A stretch of DNA of 22,982 bases from JAEUSE01 sp964648985. Its GTDB lineage: Bacteria; Patescibacteriota; Doudnabacteria; UBA920. Numbering within the stretch: position 1 is the first letter of the stretch; the number at the start of each line of letters is the position of its first letter. The DNA lies in assembly GCA_964648985.1 (NCBI GenBank), contig CAZYMS010000020.1:1-22982 (forward strand). Reading direction: 5' to 3'. This document shows positions 20,562 through 22,982 of this stretch, in pieces. The position numbers and the translations under genes were made by a program. The notes below the pieces were generated by a model, which was given only the letters and a program-made list of their open reading frames with translations, was not told where the DNA came from and did no database searches.

Positions 20562-22982
20562 TTAGACTAAAAACCTTCGCACATTTTCTTTGTCACGCTC
20601 TTTCCATAACGAAGCAGTTTCAATATGTTCTAAAACCTGGTCCAAAGCTCGGTCTGCTCCTGGCTTTGCATGTTTTGCATAGAACTTTTTAACCTGAGCA
20701 GCAAGCGACGCACTATGGATACCGCCCAGAGATTGAATAACACGAGCCAGCAAATGCCCACCATTTCCATACCGTCTCAATATTTCTGGCCATTGTTGCT
20801 GCACAAAATCCCATAGTCGCTCGTGAGCATGGCTATGGCGACCCGTATATGTGCAAAAATACCACGAGTCAGACGGCCTTACATATTTACTAAACCCAAA
20901 TTCCAATGCCCTGGTTACAAGTGCATCCGAGGGGAACGAACATAAAGCGCGAGCAAGTCGATTCTGCTCCTCTTGGCTATCAGTCTCTATATACAAACGC
21001 TTCAAAAAGTTGAACTCTGGCACGCCACCCGCAAGCGCAGTTAATTCGTACACCGCAGTTCTCATATCTGCTGGCACCGCAGCAAGACCTTGTTTGGCTA
21101 GAGCTGTAAAATTATGTATCCCCTGAGCAATAGTGTCTTCATCACCATAGGTGCCATATATAAGCAGCGCACTTGCTCTAAGCAATGTGTCACTGTGCGA
21201 CTCTCCTGGCCTCTTATCCCAGCCAAGTCGCTTTATGGTTGGAGAAAGAAGAGATCGAACATAGGCCTTATACAGCTTAAACCACTTTTCTGTGCGGTAG
21301 AAAGAACCCACTTGAAGCACGCCACTCAGCATGGCGGAAAAAACAGTAAAATCTGTTTCCTTTTTAAACGCCTGACAAAGTTCAAGGACTACGGGAGTAT
21401 CCAACTCTCCAGCCTGAGCCAATGCCCACGCATTACTGATTATCCCCCATCTGTCGAGCACAGAGAGCGCACCCTTTTCTATACGCTTGGCGAAATTCTT
21501 TAAAACTTCAGGGGTATATGCTATGCGGTAAAAACCAGTTTCATCAATATTCAATTTCGAAATTGTATTTACTGGCACCAGCAAATCTTTTCCCGTCATA
21601 AGGACTGTGTTCAGCGTACCAGAGGCATCCTTCAAACTGACAGGAACTGGCCACAAGTGTTTATATGAATTAGTGCTAGCATGACGCGGATTTACAAAAA
21701 ACCGTTCCTGCGAAAGAGACAGGCCATTTTTATTAAAGGAAGCACGCACGAGAGGAAAACCGGGCTGTGTGGTCCATGCATGCATAATGCTTTTTACAGG
21801 TTTTTTAGATACCGTTTCAAGAGCAGCCCACAAATCTTCTGTAGTTGCGTTTTTATACGCGTGGCGTTTTAAGTAAAAGGAAAGGCCCTTTCTAAAATCA
21901 TCCGCCCCCAAGTATGCTGCAAGCATACGTATTATACTTGAACCTTTCCGGTAACTTATATCATCAAAAATCTCATCTATATCACTTGGATGATGTACGT
22001 CCACTTCGATAGGATGGGTAGAAAGAAGTTCATCCTTTTCCATTCCTGCAGCATAATCTAAACTCATAAACTGGTTCCACATATGCCATTCGGGAAATGC
22101 TTCGTCCACGGCAAGGTATTCAATATATGAAGCAAAACCCTCATTTAGCCACAGGTGTGTCCACCAGTCCATAGTAACTAAATTCCCAAACCACTGGTGC
22201 GCAAGTTCGTGAGCTACAACAACGGCAACGCGCTGCTTAGTGGAAACCGCAGATTGATCTTCGTCCACCAGTAACTGCGACTCACGAAATGTAATGGCTC
22301 CCCAGTTTTCCATAGCGCCCGACATAAAATCTGGTATAGCAAGTAAATCCAAACCAGGAAGTGGGTACTTTATTCCAAAATAGTTTTGATAAAATTCCAG
22401 GGCCCGGGCACCAAATTCCAAAGCGAACTTGGCCTGTTTTTTCTTGCCCGGAGTAGTAAACACTCGGAGCAATATCCCACTCTTTGTTTTTCTCTCTATT
22501 GACTCAAGCTCGCCGGAAACGAAGGCAAGAAGATACGTAGACATCTTCGGAGTGGTTTTAAACGTCACAGCTTTAAAACCAGCTTCATGCTCAGCCACAG
22601 TAACAGGAAGAGTGTTAGATACGGCCACATGGCTTTCAGGAACAATAAGCTTCACATCGAATACAGCCTTCATATTCGGTTCATCAAAACAAGGAAACGC
22701 ACGGCGGGCATCGGTAGCTTCAAATTGGGTAGTTGCCAGATGCTTTTGGATACCCTTATGAGTAAAACTACTTCGATAGTAGCCGCGAAGTTTATCATTG
22801 AGCAGACCTCTGAATGCTATCTTTAAAATACATCTACCCTTTGGAAGAGATTTTGGAAATTTTAAAGTAACCGTCTCTGCTTTCGGTTGATAACTAATTT
22901 TGGAAGTCCAAATCTGATTTGCAGAAGTAGCAGTTTTTTTAATAGTGCGTCTCCCCTGCTTCACAGACACAGTTCGAGGCTT
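20562..22982 (-). CDS. M1 family zinc aminopeptidase, N-terminus beyond the window
   Basis: The frame stays open to the window edge, so the first residues are missing; 806 residues are visible. Numbering from the GTG codon at 22970, which is only an internal Val, the substrate-recognition motif is GAMENWG (218-224) and the zinc site is HELAHQW (H254, E255, H258) with E277 in NEGFASY, the exact HExxH-x18-E spacing of gluzincins. The N-terminal beta domain (from the edge to about 165) and a helical C-terminal domain (about 480-802) resemble the tricorn-interacting factor/aminopeptidase N layout. It removes N-terminal amino acids from peptides. No signal peptide can be judged. The only oddity is that translation probably starts some 40 residues upstream of the window edge. 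Confidence 0.95.
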   Translation of the reverse strand, partial: KPRTVSVKQGRRTIKKTATSANQIWTSKISYQPKAETVTLKFPKSLPKGRCILKIAFRGLLNDKLRGYYRSSFTHKGIQKHLATTQFEATDARRAFPCFDEPNMKAVFDVKLIVPESHVAVSNTLPVTVAEHEAGFKAVTFKTTPKMSTYLLAFVSGELESIERKTKSGILLRVFTTPGKKKQAKFALEFGARALEFYQNYFGIKYPLPGLDLLAIPDFMSGAMENWGAITFRESQLLVDEDQSAVSTKQRVAVVVAHELAHQWFGNLVTMDWWTHLWLNEGFASYIEYLAVDEAFPEWHMWNQFMSLDYAAGMEKDELLSTHPIEVDVHHPSDIDEIFDDISYRKGSSIIRMLAAYLGADDFRKGLSFYLKRHAYKNATTEDLWAALETVSKKPVKSIMHAWTTQPGFPLVRASFNKNGLSLSQERFFVNPRHASTNSYKHLWPVPVSLKDASGTLNTVLMTGKDLLVPVNTISKLNIDETGFYRIAYTPEVLKNFAKRIEKGALSVLDRWGIISNAWALAQAGELDTPVVLELCQAFKKETDFTVFSAMLSGVLQVGSFYRTEKWFKLYKAYVRSLLSPTIKRLGWDKRPGESHSDTLLRASALLIYGTYGDEDTIAQGIHNFTALAKQGLAAVPADMRTAVYELTALAGGVPEFNFLKRLYIETDSQEEQNRLARALCSFPSDALVTRALEFGFSKYVRPSDSWYFCTYTGRHSHAHERLWDFVQQQWPEILRRYGNGGHLLARVIQSLGGIHSASLAAQVKKFYAKHAKPGADRALDQVLEHIETASLWKERDKENVRRFLV

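Noticed and set aside
22968..22970. GTG at 22970 as the true start of the aminopeptidase
   Set aside because: The frame continues to the window edge and M1 enzymes have about 40 more residues before this point.

Overview
The window reads as a chromosomal piece of a Candidate Phyla Radiation (Patescibacteria) bacterium, probably Parcubacteria-like. This is inferred from the gene set, not from a marker-gene tree. The main clues are a membrane protein plus soluble TraG/VirB4-like ATPase pair, a sigma-region-4/HARE-HTH fusion regulator, separate secD and secF, housekeeping genes mostly without Shine-Dalgarno sequences, and gaps filled with short degenerate words arranged as imperfect inverted repeats. 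TGA is used as a stop, so the SR1/Gracilibacteria code does not apply.

Layout. 1-5164: a cut PIN-domain protein, a NYN/LabA-type protein and rmuC (all minus); an hsp20 gene (plus) behind a CIRCE-like operator; a small membrane protein and a CPA1-type cation/proton antiporter (minus). 5165-6410: a gene-poor stretch with the long structured antiporter leader, a 200-bp segment bounded by copies of the tRNA-Asp 3' end, and three minus-strand tRNA genes (Asp-GTC, elongator-type CAT, initiator fMet-CAT). 6411-6734: trxA (plus). 6843-10246: the two-gene TraG/VirB4-like pair (minus). 10429-11517: the sigma4/HARE-HTH regulator (minus).

11612-17886 is an accessory-looking island of five genes: a 562-aa mostly helical protein (plus), and on the minus strand a 123-aa basic protein, a 337-aa protein, a 203-aa HTH protein and a 653-aa GHKL ATPase carrying Ig-like domains. 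I recognise no named system in it. All five genes have a clear Shine-Dalgarno sequence, two use GTG or TTG starts, each transcription unit has a recognisable promoter with a palindrome at or beside it, and terminators fence the units off. The HTH and ATPase genes overlap by 11 nt and are probably co-translated. This is the best candidate here for an undescribed system.

17935-22982: secF and secD, which form the SecDF protein-export motor, with SecD holding an apparent extra hydrophobic segment; then an M1 zinc aminopeptidase whose N-terminus lies outside the window. No CRISPR array, rRNA, insertion sequence or integrase was seen.
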